DNA of 64,000 bases from CAYMCO01 sp964388955 (GCA_964388955.1 CAYMCO010000032.1:4541-68540), one strand, 5' to 3'; numbered from the stretch's first letter, positions 1 to 8,901 are shown. Program-made: numbers and translations. Notes: generated by a model from the letters alone, not told the origin.

Positions 1-579
1 CAACCAAGTCCCGTCGGCGATCTCAGGCTCGAGCGGATTCAGGTTGTTTCCCGGCCAATCCAATATTTCCTCGGCATCCGCCTTGAAAGTATCCGCCACC
101 CGCCGTATCGAATCTCCCTCGTGCCATTGATAGTAAACACCATCGACGGGGAGGATATTCAATTCCTGGCCGGGGCGCAGCAAATGGGGGTCATCATTCA
201 ACACCTCGTAGTTCCCCCACAGGATGGTCTCGGGTTTGAGGTTGAACTTCTGCGCCACCCCGAATACGGAGTCGCCTGCCTGCACCGTGTAGTGACGCAC
301 CCCCATGGTGGGGCGGTTCGGGATCAGGGTCTGCACATCCGCGCGGCGCACCAAGGCAGAGGTTTCGGGATTGCCTTGAAAGGGAGGCAGCACGATGGGT
401 TGGTCATCTTCCACTATCGCTGTGGGAGCCGGACTTGGAGACGCTTGCGCGGCCATGGCGCTGTGGATATTCAGCCATGTCGCCCATGCCGCGCCCAGGA
501 AGGCCGCTGCGCTGAGCATCAGCCAAGGCAAATAGCGGATCCACCGCCTTTGGCGCGACGCCGGGGTGGCAATTCGCAT
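1..579 (-). CDS. LysM-domain membrane-anchored protein (C-terminus outside window)
   Basis: The first 193 residues are visible and the frame is still open at the window edge. A short basic N-terminus is followed by one membrane segment (about residues 17-35), a Pro/Ala-rich linker, and two LysM-like repeats at about 95-140 and 145-190; the first begins HYTVQAGDSVFGVAQKF, the second QWHEGDSIRRVADTF. LysM modules bind peptidoglycan glycans, so the protein is probably a wall-associated protein held in the membrane. Many relatives carry an M23 metallopeptidase after the LysM repeats, but that part is not in the window. The ATG lies one base after the rho stop codon, so it is probably cotranscribed with rho. 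Confidence 0.75.
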   Translation of the reverse strand, partial: MRIATPASRQRRWIRYLPWLMLSAAAFLGAAWATWLNIHSAMAAQASPSPAPTAIVEDDQPIVLPPFQGNPETSALVRRADVQTLIPNRPTMGVRHYTVQAGDSVFGVAQKFNLKPETILWGNYEVLNDDPHLLRPGQELNILPVDGVYYQWHEGDSIRRVADTFKADAEEILDWPGNNLNPLEPEIADGTWL

Positions 580-580
580 A

Positions 581-1861
581 TCACGGTTCCTGCTCGGTGA
601 GCGTCTCCAGGAACTCCTGATTGCTCTCCGTGCGGGTCAAGCGCTGGATGATGGCCTCCGTGGCGTTGGCCGAATCCATGCCGGCCCCATTCGGCGGTGA
701 CTGCACCATCTGGGAGAACATGCGCCGCAGAAGCCACACGCGCTGGGTGATATCGGGACCGAGCAGCAATTCCTCCCGGCGTGTCGAAGATCGGTCGATG
801 TCGAAAGCGGGGAAGACCCGCCGTTCCTGCAGCTTTCTGGACAGGTGCAGTTCCATATTGCCCGTGCCCTTGAATTCCTCGTAAACCACGTCGTCCATGC
901 GCGAGCCGGTGTCCACCAGGCAGGTCGCGATGATCGTCAATGAGCCGCCTTCCTCGATGTTGCGCGCCGCTCCGTAGAAGCGTTTCGGCGGATAGAGGGC
1001 CGCCGGGTCCAGCCCTCCGGACAACGTCCGGCCGGAGGGGGTCACCATCAGGTTATAGGCGCGAGACAGGCGGGTGATCGAGTCCGTCAGTATCACCACG
1101 TCCCTCCCCAGCTCGACCAGCCGCTTGGCGCGCTCGAGGGCCATTTCGGAGACGCGGACATGGGATTGCACCGGCTCGTCGAAGGTGGCAGAGATCACCT
1201 CGGCATCCACCGAGCGATCCATGTCCGTCACTTCCTCCGGCCGCTCGCCGATGAGCGTTACCATAAGGTGAACATCGGGGTAGTTCGTCGAAATGGCGTT
1301 GGCAATCTGCTTCAGCACGGTGGTTTTGCCCGCTTTCGGAGGCGAGACGATCAAGCCGCGCTGCCCTTTCCCGATGGGCGCGATCAGATTCAGCAACCGG
1401 GTGGCCACAGTGAAGCGATCGGTCTCCAAGTTGAAACGCTCATCGGGAAAGATCGGCGTCAAGCTCTCGAAGCGCGGCCGGTTAAGCGTCTCTTCCGGGT
1501 CTCGGCCATTGATCGACTCGACCCGCAGCAACCCGAAATACTTTTCAGAATCTTTCGGGGGCCGAATCTGCCCGATCACCATGTCTCCGGTCCGCAGGTC
1601 AAAGCGGCGGATCTGGGATTGCGACACGTAGATGTCGTTTGGACCCGGAAGATAGTGTTCCGCACGCAGAAAACCCATGCCCTCGTTCATGATCTCAAGC
1701 ACGCCGCCGCGGAGCTCTAACCCCTTGCGCTCCGCCTCGATCTGCATGATGCGCAGGATGAGATCCTCTTTCTTCATGCGGTTGGCGCTCGGAATTTCCA
1801 TATCCTTTGACAGCCGGCGAAGCTCGCCCAACGTCATGGATTCCAATTGCGCGATATTCAT
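581..1861 (-). CDS. rho: transcription termination factor Rho
   Basis: Rho is the hexameric RNA helicase/ATPase that ends transcription at unstructured C-rich RNA. The 426-residue product has the N-terminal Rho domain (LRRLSKDMEIPSANRMKKED), an OSB-fold RNA-binding region (GFLRAEHYLPGPNDIYVS), Walker A (SPPKAGKTTVLKQI), Walker B region (DVVILTDSITRLSRAYN) and the Q/R-loop region before LSGGLDPAALYPPKRF. An in-frame TTG at 1876 would add five residues, but the ATG at 1861 has a GGAG about 9 nt upstream and is preferred. A consensus promoter lies about 185 bp upstream. The LysM gene follows at once. Length is typical and nothing looks damaged. Confidence 0.97.
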   Translation of the reverse strand: MNIAQLESMTLGELRRLSKDMEIPSANRMKKEDLILRIMQIEAERKGLELRGGVLEIMNEGMGFLRAEHYLPGPNDIYVSQSQIRRFDLRTGDMVIGQIRPPKDSEKYFGLLRVESINGRDPEETLNRPRFESLTPIFPDERFNLETDRFTVATRLLNLIAPIGKGQRGLIVSPPKAGKTTVLKQIANAISTNYPDVHLMVTLIGERPEEVTDMDRSVDAEVISATFDEPVQSHVRVSEMALERAKRLVELGRDVVILTDSITRLSRAYNLMVTPSGRTLSGGLDPAALYPPKRFYGAARNIEEGGSLTIIATCLVDTGSRMDDVVYEEFKGTGNMELHLSRKLQERRVFPAFDIDRSSTRREELLLGPDITQRVWLLRRMFSQMVQSPPNGAGMDSANATEAIIQRLTRTESNQEFLETLTEQEP

Positions 1862-2039
1862 TGTAGAAGACTCCAATAGCAGGAAAACCGTGCCGAAGAC
1901 GTCCTTTATGCCGCCCTCAGGGGCTTTGTTACAGAAGGTTGATTTGCGACAGACCCACTACGGCCCGCTGAGGGCAAAGTGATGGACAGTTCTTTTTCTA
2001 TTCGGGGGGGAATACCCAATGATCTGCTGCGACCAAATC
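1862..2039 (-). promoter_or_regulatory. long 5' leader of rho with a long-range stem
   Basis: Between the predicted start site and the rho ATG there is no gene. The leader contains an 8-bp complementary pair, GCCCTCAG at 1913-1920 and CTGAGGGC at 1968-1975 (plus-strand coordinates), that could close a large stem. Rho is known to regulate its own mRNA through leader termination in several bacteria, so an autoregulatory leader is a reasonable inference, not shown here. Confidence 0.4.
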
Positions 2040-2045
2040 GACTGG

Positions 2046-2074
2046 ATTATAGCATTATCGATGAGCCGGTGCAA
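2046..2074 (-). promoter_or_regulatory. sigma-70 promoter of rho
   Basis: On the minus strand TTGCAC (2074-2069), 17 bp, TATAAT (2051-2046). This is close to consensus with ideal spacing. It predicts a start near 2039 and an untranslated leader of about 180 nt. Confidence 0.75.
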
Positions 2075-2111
2075 GATGAATTTCCTTCCCCTCTGGTGGC
2101 GCCGGAAGCGG

Positions 2112-3041
2112 TCAGGCCCCCTCCGGACGAGTATCCTCTTGCCCCTCCGCTGATGCTTCGCGTGCCTCCAGAAGCGCACTTCCCAGGGCATACAGGCCGT
2201 ATTGGCTGATCAGGAACCAGAGCGCCACAATCCCCCAGACCCAGGCCAGCAACCCGATGGAACGTAAGATGGCTGGCTTGGATGCTTCGAACCCTTGGGA
2301 GAGATCGTCGAAGTAGGCCGCCTGTCTACGGAGCGATGTCGATGCATCCGTCAGGCTATCGACCAAGTCTCCCATGTCCTCCCCCAGGGAATTCAACTCC
2401 TCATCCATGAGGTTCAGATCTTCGGAGAATTCGCGAATCTGCCCGCCCAGACTGGCAAAATCTGCTGGCAGCGGGGCCAGACTGTCGGCGGTTTGCGCCA
2501 AGCCATCCGCCAGCGAATCCTCGGAGCTGTAATCCAGCCCGCTGAACGGGAGCAGCACGGAAAGCGCCCGCAGAAAGGAATCGATCGCTTTGGCGCCCGC
2601 CTGCGCCCCCACGATCGCCTGCCGTGTCTCGATGATCGTCGCAGGCGCCTGATCCTCTAGGAGGTTGGCCGTCCCCTCAAGAATAGGGGCTGACTCCTGC
2701 AGGGAAACCTGTACTCTGGTCACGACGGTGGCGGACTGGCGCAGGCCGGCCGCCGCTCCCCCAAGCGAATCGGACGCAAGGAAGAGGATTTCAGCACCAG
2801 CCCGGGCCTGTGAGATGACGACACCGAGCGCCCGATCCGCGGCCCCAATCCCTTTGGCGGCCAAGAGCGGCGTGACGAGCAGGGCAATCAGACCGCCCAG
2901 CATGCCCACAGCGCCCGCTGTGCGGACAACCCTAGCCATCAGCCGTGAACCGGCTGCAGGCCGCAGGCGCTTTCGCGGCCGGTGGCCCTCGGGCTCGGGA
3001 GGCGCTGGCTGTTCGTCGGGGACCATTTCGCGCTGCGACAT
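2112..3041 (-). CDS. hypothetical protein with two membrane segments and a helical extracytoplasmic domain
   Basis: A 309-residue protein of unknown function. A basic, proline-rich N-terminus (about 1-35) precedes a first membrane segment (GMLGGLIALLVTPLLAAKG, about 46-65). A long, mostly helical region rich in Ala, Leu, Ser and acidic residues follows, and a second membrane segment (about 262-285, SIGLLAWVWGIVALWFLISQ) is followed by an acidic tail. The topology (TM, large helical domain, TM) resembles bacterial proteins with a coiled extracytoplasmic sensor domain, but there is no HAMP, kinase or GGDEF module. The ATG is 3 nt after the glpX stop codon, so it is cotranscribed with glpX; a second ATG at 3026 is an alternative start. 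Confidence 0.7.
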   Translation of the reverse strand: MSQREMVPDEQPAPPEPEGHRPRKRLRPAAGSRLMARVVRTAGAVGMLGGLIALLVTPLLAAKGIGAADRALGVVISQARAGAEILFLASDSLGGAAAGLRQSATVVTRVQVSLQESAPILEGTANLLEDQAPATIIETRQAIVGAQAGAKAIDSFLRALSVLLPFSGLDYSSEDSLADGLAQTADSLAPLPADFASLGGQIREFSEDLNLMDEELNSLGEDMGDLVDSLTDASTSLRRQAAYFDDLSQGFEASKPAILRSIGLLAWVWGIVALWFLISQYGLYALGSALLEAREASAEGQEDTRPEGA

Positions 3042-3044
3042 CCC

Positions 3045-4043
3045 CTAGCCGATGCGATCGTACTGGATTTCGCTGAAGGCCATCAGCTTATCCCATCGGT
3101 GGGTGCCAATGATCTCCCGCACGGTCCCCGTCTTGCTGCGCATCACCAGACTGTGGGTCGTGCACCCTGTGCCTGTATATTGCACCCCCTCCACCAATTC
3201 ACCATCCGTGATGCCCGTGAGGGCGAAGAAGATCTCCTCGCCGCTGCACAGATCGTCTGTGGTCAGCACGCCATCCAGGTCGTAACTCATCCGGCGCGCC
3301 TGCTCGGCCTCCTTCGGATTGCGGGGATGCAGCTTCCCCAAGATCTGACCGCCCATACACTTCAGAGCGGCAGCCGCAAGCACCCCCTCGGGGGTGCCCC
3401 CGATACCAATCAAGATATCGATGCCCGATTCAGGCCGACAGGCCATCATGGCCCCCGAGACATCACCATCGGTTATGAAGCGGATGCGCGCCCCCGCCTC
3501 TCTGATCTGGCGGGCGAATCCCTCGTGTCTGGGGCGATCAAGCATGACGACAGTGAGGTCATCAACGTCATAGCCCTTCGCTTCCGCGACGGCCTTGAGA
3601 TTGTCGGCGATGGGAGCGTCGATGTCGATCCTGCCTTTGGCCTCCGGCCCGACAGCGATCTTGTTCATATAAACCAGCGGGCCCGGGTTGAACATGGCCC
3701 CCCGCTCCGCCAAGGCCACCGTGGAGATGGAATTCGTGCGGCCATAGGCCAGCAATCGTGTCCCATCGACCGGGTCGACGGCGATATCCACCTGCGGCCC
3801 TTTGCCGGTGCCGAGCTTCTCCCCGTTGTACAGCATGGGGGCCTTATCCTTCTCGCCCTCCCCGATGACGACAATCCCGTCGATATCCACGCGGCTCAAC
3901 ATGGTTCGCATGGCATCCACTGCGGCCTGATCGCCCGCCTCCTTATCCCCCTTTCCCATATACCGTCCTGCCGCCATGGCAGCGGCTTCCGTGACGCGCA
4001 CCAACTCAAGGGCTAGATTCCTGGTTGGATGTTCATCCATCAT
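3045..4043 (-). CDS. glpX: class II fructose-1,6-bisphosphatase
   Basis: Hydrolyses fructose 1,6-bisphosphate to fructose 6-phosphate in gluconeogenesis (or a Calvin-type cycle, of which there is no sign here). The 332-residue length and motifs match the GlpX family: GEGEKDKAPMLYNGE, the metal and substrate site VDPVDGTRLLAYG, and the GIGGTPEGVLAAAALKCMGG loop near residue 220. A GGGGAGGA ribosome site lies about 10 nt upstream of tandem ATGs (4043 and 4040). The 232 bp up to cdsA holds no gene and no promoter I can defend. Confidence 0.95.
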   Translation of the reverse strand: MMDEHPTRNLALELVRVTEAAAMAAGRYMGKGDKEAGDQAAVDAMRTMLSRVDIDGIVVIGEGEKDKAPMLYNGEKLGTGKGPQVDIAVDPVDGTRLLAYGRTNSISTVALAERGAMFNPGPLVYMNKIAVGPEAKGRIDIDAPIADNLKAVAEAKGYDVDDLTVVMLDRPRHEGFARQIREAGARIRFITDGDVSGAMMACRPESGIDILIGIGGTPEGVLAAAALKCMGGQILGKLHPRNPKEAEQARRMSYDLDGVLTTDDLCSGEEIFFALTGITDGELVEGVQYTGTGCTTHSLVMRSKTGTVREIIGTHRWDKLMAFSEIQYDRIG

Positions 4044-4275
4044 TGCGGCCTATTCCTCCCCTTCAATGGAATGATCCGATGTGGAATGGCACTGATTCGC
4101 GCTGGTAATCCTAGCGGTATCTGCAATTATCCTCCGCATAGCCGGGAAACGCCAGTTCCTCATCCTCCCTTTCATCCCCGGGCAGCCGCTGCCCGCTCCC
4201 GCGAATGTCCCGCAGAGGAATGTCACACGCCAGGCAGGGCGAATAGAATTGACGGCGGGCCGGCGGCTGCGATTC

Positions 4276-5097
4276 TCACCGACCGATCATCAAGTTGATG
4301 ATGTAGAAGCCCAGCGCCCCGCCCCACAGCCAGGAGTCGATCCGGTCCAACGCGCCTCCGTGTCCAGGCAGCAAGGAGCCCGAATCCTTGAGGTTCAGCT
4401 CGCGCTTCATCATGCTGATCCCCAGGTCGCCAAAAGGCGCCAAAGCCCCCAGAATGACCCCCAATACAGCGGCGCGTCCCCCGATCAGCCCCGCGTTCGG
4501 GCCCGCCGCGATCCGCCAGACGGCGCCCAATGCCCAAGCGGACAGCCCACCGGCGATGATCCCGGAGAGATAGCCTTCCCACGTCTTCTTGGGGCTCAAT
4601 CGAGGCGCCAGCTTGTGCCGACCGAGTGCCCGGCCCAGGAAGTATGCGGCCATATCCGAGATCCAAACACTCGGCAGCACGATCAGCAGCCACCATTCCC
4701 CTCCCGGCATTTCCCGCAGTGAAATCAGATAAGCGCCGATCCACCCAAGATATATCATCCCGGCGATGGTCAAGGCCGCGTCTGTACCCGATGTCGGCGC
4801 GCCCGACTCATAGTCGATCACGTGCCACATCACGCTTGCCAGCAGCAGAATGGTGAGCATGACGGGTGCATATGCAAAGCCATGGAGAAAACGCCCAGCG
4901 GCGAGGAGGACGATCCCCGCGATCATCAGGGGCGCGGCAGGACGGTGGCCCCCAGAGCGGAACATGGCAGCGAATTCGACACCGCCCAGAGAAAGCGCGA
5001 TCACCACCGCGGCGCAGAAGATCCAACCTCCTGCTGCGATCGCCCAAAAGACAAATGGAAGCAGCACCAGGGCGATGATGACCCGCTCTGGCAACAT
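4276..5097 (-). CDS. cdsA: phosphatidate cytidylyltransferase (CDP-diglyceride synthase)
   Basis: Integral membrane enzyme making CDP-diacylglycerol from CTP and phosphatidic acid, the branch point of phospholipid synthesis. The 273-residue form begins MLPERV at 5097, one base after the uppS stop; the longer open frame upstream overlaps uppS and is not used. Seven to eight hydrophobic segments are followed by the family signature SMMKRELNLKDSGSLLPGHG, continuing GALDRID, with its Lys-Asp and HGG-x-x-DR-x-D residues intact near the C-terminus. The order frr-uppS-cdsA is conserved in many bacteria and supports the call. Confidence 0.95.
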   Translation of the reverse strand: MLPERVIIALVLLPFVFWAIAAGGWIFCAAVVIALSLGGVEFAAMFRSGGHRPAAPLMIAGIVLLAAGRFLHGFAYAPVMLTILLLASVMWHVIDYESGAPTSGTDAALTIAGMIYLGWIGAYLISLREMPGGEWWLLIVLPSVWISDMAAYFLGRALGRHKLAPRLSPKKTWEGYLSGIIAGGLSAWALGAVWRIAAGPNAGLIGGRAAVLGVILGALAPFGDLGISMMKRELNLKDSGSLLPGHGGALDRIDSWLWGGALGFYIINLMIGR

Positions 5098-5098
5098 C

Positions 5099-5857
5099 TC
5101 AGCCTTTGGAGATGTGCCCTGGCACGCGGCCGAAGCGGCGCTCGCGGTGAGAATACACCCACAGCGCCTCAAGCAGTTCCTTGCGGCCGAAATCCGGCCA
5201 GTATGTCGGGGTGACCAGGAGTTCCGCGTACGCCGCTTGCCAGATCAGGAAATTGCTGATGCGTGATTCCCCCGAGGTGCGGATCACCAGATCAGGATCC
5301 GGGATGCCCGCCGTGTACAGATACTGGCTGACCATATCTTCGTCGACATCCTCTGCGTCCACACCCTTCTCGATGATCTGATGGATGGCGTGCACGATCT
5401 CATCCCGGCCGCCGTAGTTCCAGGCGACATTGAGGATCAGTTTTTGGTTGTCCTTGGTCAGATCGATCGCGTTCAGCACCTTCTCCTGCAGACCCGGGCG
5501 AAGGCCCTCCAACCGACCAAGATGGCGCAGCTGCACGCCATTCGCATGCAGTTCCTGAAGCTCGCGATCGATGACCTCCTCCAGGATGTTCATCAGGCCC
5601 CGCACCTCGGCGGGTGGGCGGCTCCAATTCTCGGTGGAAAAGGCATAAATGGTGAGATATCGAATGCCGAACTCGACCGCGGCCTCGATCACCCGCCGTA
5701 GATTGTCCACGCCGGCCCGGTGGCCGGCATGGCGCGGCAAACCGCGCTCCCTGGCCCAACGCCCATTCCCGTCCATGATAATGGCGACATGGGAGGGGAT
5801 GTTGGCCGGCAGTTCTTCCTGTCTAGACTTGTTCGTCCCGCGTGAAATCTCGATCAC
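5099..5857 (-). CDS. uppS: undecaprenyl diphosphate synthase (isoprenyl transferase)
   Basis: Cis-prenyltransferase that condenses isopentenyl diphosphate with farnesyl diphosphate to make the C55 lipid carrier for wall polymers. The 252-residue protein has the conserved catalytic region HVAIIMDGNGRWARERGLPR (Asp and the diphosphate-binding Gly-Asn-Gly-Arg-Trp), the flexible loop YAFSTENWSRP and the C-terminal IRTSGESRISNFL with its conserved Arg, Ser and Arg. The start is a GTG overlapping the frr stop (GTGA), which indicates translational coupling; the SD-like GAGGAG is inside the end of frr. Confidence 0.96.
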   Translation of the reverse strand: MIEISRGTNKSRQEELPANIPSHVAIIMDGNGRWARERGLPRHAGHRAGVDNLRRVIEAAVEFGIRYLTIYAFSTENWSRPPAEVRGLMNILEEVIDRELQELHANGVQLRHLGRLEGLRPGLQEKVLNAIDLTKDNQKLILNVAWNYGGRDEIVHAIHQIIEKGVDAEDVDEDMVSQYLYTAGIPDPDLVIRTSGESRISNFLIWQAAYAELLVTPTYWPDFGRKELLEALWVYSHRERRFGRVPGHISKG

Positions 5858-6411
5858 TCCTCAAGGATTTCGTTTTCTTTTCTCTTCCCGGCCTCATTGA
5901 TTCTCTCGATATGTCGATCCGTGATCTCCTGCAGATCGCCCTCCGCACGGTGGAGTTCGTCTTCCGAAATCAGTTTCTCGCGCTCGAACTCCCGCAGATC
6001 ATTCAGCACATCCCGGCGCACGTTCCGGACGGAGACGCGCGCCTCTTCCAGCCGGGCCCTCACGATGCGCACCAGTTCATGGCGCCTTTCCTCGGTCAGC
6101 ATCGGGATGGCCAGGCGGATGACTTTGCCATCGTTGCCGGGGGTCAAGCCGAGATCGGAGGCGAGTATGGCGCGTTCGATATTGGACAGCGAGCCCGGGT
6201 CGAAGGGCCGGATCAGCAGCAGGCGAGGCTCGGGCACGCTGATCGTCGCCAACTGCACCAGGGGGGCGGGGCTCCCATAGTATTCCACCTGCAGCTTCTC
6301 GATCAATGCCGGGGAAGCGCGCCCCGTGCGGATGGCTGCAAGATCATCCTCCAGGGCGCCGACCGCGCCGATCATTCTGGATTCCGCATCACGTAGGGCC
6401 TCTTGAACCAT
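5854..6411 (-). CDS. frr: ribosome recycling factor
   Basis: Splits post-termination ribosomes together with EF-G. The product is 185 residues, exactly the usual size. It opens with MVQEALRDAESRMIGAVGAL, has the conserved RTGRASPALIEKLQVEYYG and the domain II segment ISVPEPRLLLIRPFD, and ends in the long helix DLQEITDRHIERINEAGKRK. The ATG at 6411 has GGGAG upstream. The frame stays open far upstream across pyrH, but that part is out of frame with pyrH and carries no family sequence. A possible -10 (TATAAG) lies in the 107 bp between pyrH and frr. Confidence 0.96.
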   Translation of the reverse strand: MVQEALRDAESRMIGAVGALEDDLAAIRTGRASPALIEKLQVEYYGSPAPLVQLATISVPEPRLLLIRPFDPGSLSNIERAILASDLGLTPGNDGKVIRLAIPMLTEERRHELVRIVRARLEEARVSVRNVRRDVLNDLREFEREKLISEDELHRAEGDLQEITDRHIERINEAGKRKENEILEE

Positions 6412-6518
6412 GCATCTTCTCCCGTGGCGCGCTGGGTGGCAGTGCCAGTCGCCCTTATAGCATAGCGCAAAACCGGAAAAATGCGAAGCAGGCGGGAGGC
6501 GCCTCGGGTTTGACGAAT

Positions 6519-7235
6519 CTAGCCGGAAATCTTGGTGCCGACCTGCTCGCCCTTTACTGCCCGGAGCAGGCTCTTCGGTTTCCACATATCCAGAACCAGA
6601 ATCGGCAGATCGTTGTCCATACACAGGGAGATGGCGGTGCTGTCCATGACCTGCAGACGCCGGTTGAGCGCCTCGATATAGGTCAGGTGGTCGAAACGCT
6701 TGGCGTGCTCGTTCAGCTCGGGGTCGCTGTCGTAGACCCCATCGACCTTGGTGGCCTTGATCACGATGTCCGCTTCGATCTCCATGCCGCGCAGCGAGGC
6801 GGCCGTGTCCGTGGAGAAATAGGGGTTGCCCGTGCCGCCCCCCATGATCACGATGCGATCTTTTTCCAAATGGCGGATCGCCCGGCGGCGAATGTAGGGC
6901 TCCGCCACGGCGCGCATTTCGATCGCCGACATCACCCGCGTGACGATCCCGGCGCGTTCGAGCGCATCCATTAGAGCCAGAGAATTCATCACCGTGCCCA
7001 GCATGCCCATATAGTCCGCAGTCGCGCGCTCCATCCCGCGCTCGATTCCATCCCGCCCCCGCCACAGGTTGCCCGCGCCGATCACGATGGCGACCTGCAC
7101 GCCCAGGTCTTTGACCTCCTGGACTTTGGAGGCGACTTTCTCCGCCCGGTGCGGATCGATGCCAAAACCCTTCGGCCCGGCGAGCGCTTCGCCGCCCAGT
7201 TTCAGAAGGATACGATCATAGGCCACCTGTTCCAT
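6519..7235 (-). CDS. pyrH: uridylate kinase (UMP kinase)
   Basis: Phosphorylates UMP to UDP in pyrimidine nucleotide synthesis; a hexamer of the amino-acid-kinase fold, cytoplasmic. Seen: the phosphate-binding N-terminus ILLKLGGEALAG, VIGAGNLWRG, the UMP-binding region ATADYMGMLGTVMNSLALMD, the GGTGNPYFSTDTAA loop and KATKVDGVYDSDP. It is 238 residues, as usual. An ATG with GGGAGGG upstream is used. It lies 65 bp after tsf, in the conserved order rpsB-tsf-pyrH-frr. Confidence 0.97.
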   Translation of the reverse strand: MEQVAYDRILLKLGGEALAGPKGFGIDPHRAEKVASKVQEVKDLGVQVAIVIGAGNLWRGRDGIERGMERATADYMGMLGTVMNSLALMDALERAGIVTRVMSAIEMRAVAEPYIRRRAIRHLEKDRIVIMGGGTGNPYFSTDTAASLRGMEIEADIVIKATKVDGVYDSDPELNEHAKRFDHLTYIEALNRRLQVMDSTAISLCMDNDLPILVLDMWKPKSLLRAVKGEQVGTKISG

Positions 7236-7300
7236 AGCCCTCCCGTTGCACGAGGAGCCAGCCCTCGCGCAGCCGGCCTTTGGGGTGCGGGGAAGCGTAG

Positions 7301-7903
7301 TCAGTGAGTCGGCTCCCCGACCTCCCAGCGCTCGAACCGCCGGATGACGATGTTCTCCCCAGTGGCAAGCACATTTTCCTGCAGCAGCTTTTGGACCGTC
7401 ATCGAATCATCGCGAATATAGGCCTGGGAAAGCAGGCAGTGCTCCTGGTAGAATTTCTCCATGCGTCCGGCGACGATCTGATCCACCGCGTGCCCGGGCT
7501 TGCCCTCTTCGACAGCCGTCTTGCGGATGGCCGCCGCCTCCGCCTCTACCAACTCTGCGGGCACATCTTCCGGCTTGATCCAGCGCGGCGAGGCCCCGGC
7601 AATCTGAAGCGCGATCTCATGCGCAAATTCCCGAAATGCCTCCGTGCGGGCGACGAAATCCGTCTCGCAATTGACCTCCACCATCACGCCGATCCGGCCA
7701 TTGCCATGGCTGTACAATTCCAACACGCCATCAGAGGCCTCCCGCTCCGCCCGCTGCTCCGCCTTCGCCAGGCCCTTTTCGCGCAGCAGACGCGTCGCTT
7801 CCTCCATCTCCCCACCAGCGTCCTCGAGCGCCTTCTTGCATGCCAGTACGCCAGCGCCAGTCGCTTCGCGCAGCTCCTTGATTTGGGCGGTCGTGATGCT
7901 CAT
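7301..7903 (-). CDS. tsf: translation elongation factor Ts
   Basis: Guanine-nucleotide exchange factor for EF-Tu. The 200-residue protein is of the short type, as in Thermus, and lacks the long core duplication of the E. coli protein. The N-terminal UBA-like module (IKELREATGAGVLACKKALE) and the EF-Tu contact motif CETDFVARTEAF (the TDFV signature) are intact. The ATG overlaps the rpsB stop by 4 nt (ATGA), so the two are translationally coupled. Confidence 0.97.
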   Translation of the reverse strand: MSITTAQIKELREATGAGVLACKKALEDAGGEMEEATRLLREKGLAKAEQRAEREASDGVLELYSHGNGRIGVMVEVNCETDFVARTEAFREFAHEIALQIAGASPRWIKPEDVPAELVEAEAAAIRKTAVEEGKPGHAVDQIVAGRMEKFYQEHCLLSQAYIRDDSMTVQKLLQENVLATGENIVIRRFERWEVGEPTH

Positions 7904-8901
7904 GCCTCGGATGCCTCCTCTGTTTCCCCGGCCGCTTCCTCGCCTTCCTCAGTTGTTCCGGATTCCTGCACAGCCTCGGCCTCCGCAGCAGGTTCAGCCT
8001 CCGCCTCCGGGGTCTCCTCTTCCTCGACCGGCGGCTCTGCCTCTGCCTCTTCTTCTTCCGCCTCCGTCTCGGCCTTGGCCCCCTTCTCATCATAGGCGCC
8101 GCTCTTCAGCTTGGCGAGCGTGGATTCTCCCAGCAGCTCTTCATCACTGGCCTCAGCGTAGGCGAGCCCCTCCACAGGGACCATCCCTTCCTCGACCGCC
8201 TCCTCTTCCACGTCCTTGCGCATCGCCGCCCCCTCCAACACGGCATCCGCCATGATGGATGTCAGCAGTTTGATGGCGCGGATGGCATCGTCGTTGGCCG
8301 GGATCACATAATCGATCTTGGAGGGGTTGCAGTTCGTGTCTACGATCCCGGCAACCGGGATCTTGAGCAGATTGGCCTCGTGAACAGCGGTCTCCTCGCG
8401 GCGCACATCCACGACATACAACAGCTCCGGCAGACGGCCCATCTCGCGAATGCCGCCCAATCGGGACTGCAGCTTGCCGATGCGGCGGTCCTTCATCAGG
8501 GCTTCTTTCTTTGTCAGGTGGTCGAACAGCCCCTCGTCCCGCTGGCTCTCCAGGCGATTGAGCTCATCGATTTGGCCCCGAATCGTGCGCCAGTTCGTGA
8601 GCGTGCCTCCCAGCCAGCGCTGGTTGACATAGGGCATGCCGCAGCGGCGCGCCTCCGCCTCGATCGTGTCCTGCGCCTGCCGCTTTGTTCCCACAAACAG
8701 CAGGGTCCCGCCTCCCATGACGGTGTCGCGCGCCAAGACATATACACTTTCAAGGGATTTCAACGTCTGTTGCAGGTCGATAATGTGGATCCCGTTCCGC
8801 TGGGTGAAGATGTAACGCTTCATCCTCGGGTGCCACTTGCGGGTCCGGTGTCCAAAGTGAACTCCGGTTTCCAGCAGCGCTTTCATACTGACGATGGCCA
8901 T
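7900..8901 (-). CDS. rpsB: 30S ribosomal protein S2 with acidic C-terminal extension
   Basis: S2 binds at the head-body junction of the small subunit. The conserved core runs about 1-232, with ALLETGVHFGHRTRKWHPRM, FVGTKRQAQDTIEAEARRCG, QRWLGGTLTNW and DTNCNPSKIDYVIPANDDA. After the core comes a tail of about 100 residues, of which the last 60 are almost entirely Glu, Ala, Thr and Pro. Such tails occur in S2 of some Chloroflexota and Actinobacteria; the function is unknown. AAGGAGG lies about 8 nt before the ATG. The gene heads rpsB-tsf. Confidence 0.96.
   Translation of the reverse strand: MAIVSMKALLETGVHFGHRTRKWHPRMKRYIFTQRNGIHIIDLQQTLKSLESVYVLARDTVMGGGTLLFVGTKRQAQDTIEAEARRCGMPYVNQRWLGGTLTNWRTIRGQIDELNRLESQRDEGLFDHLTKKEALMKDRRIGKLQSRLGGIREMGRLPELLYVVDVRREETAVHEANLLKIPVAGIVDTNCNPSKIDYVIPANDDAIRAIKLLTSIMADAVLEGAAMRKDVEEEAVEEGMVPVEGLAYAEASDEELLGESTLAKLKSGAYDEKGAKAETEAEEEEAEAEPPVEEEETPEAEAEPAAEAEAVQESGTTEEGEEAAGETEEASEA

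Noticed and set aside
6412..7065. Long N-terminal extension of the frr frame
   Set aside because: It runs through pyrH in another frame and reads as Arg/Gly/His-rich nonsense; frr starts at 6411 with a ribosome site.
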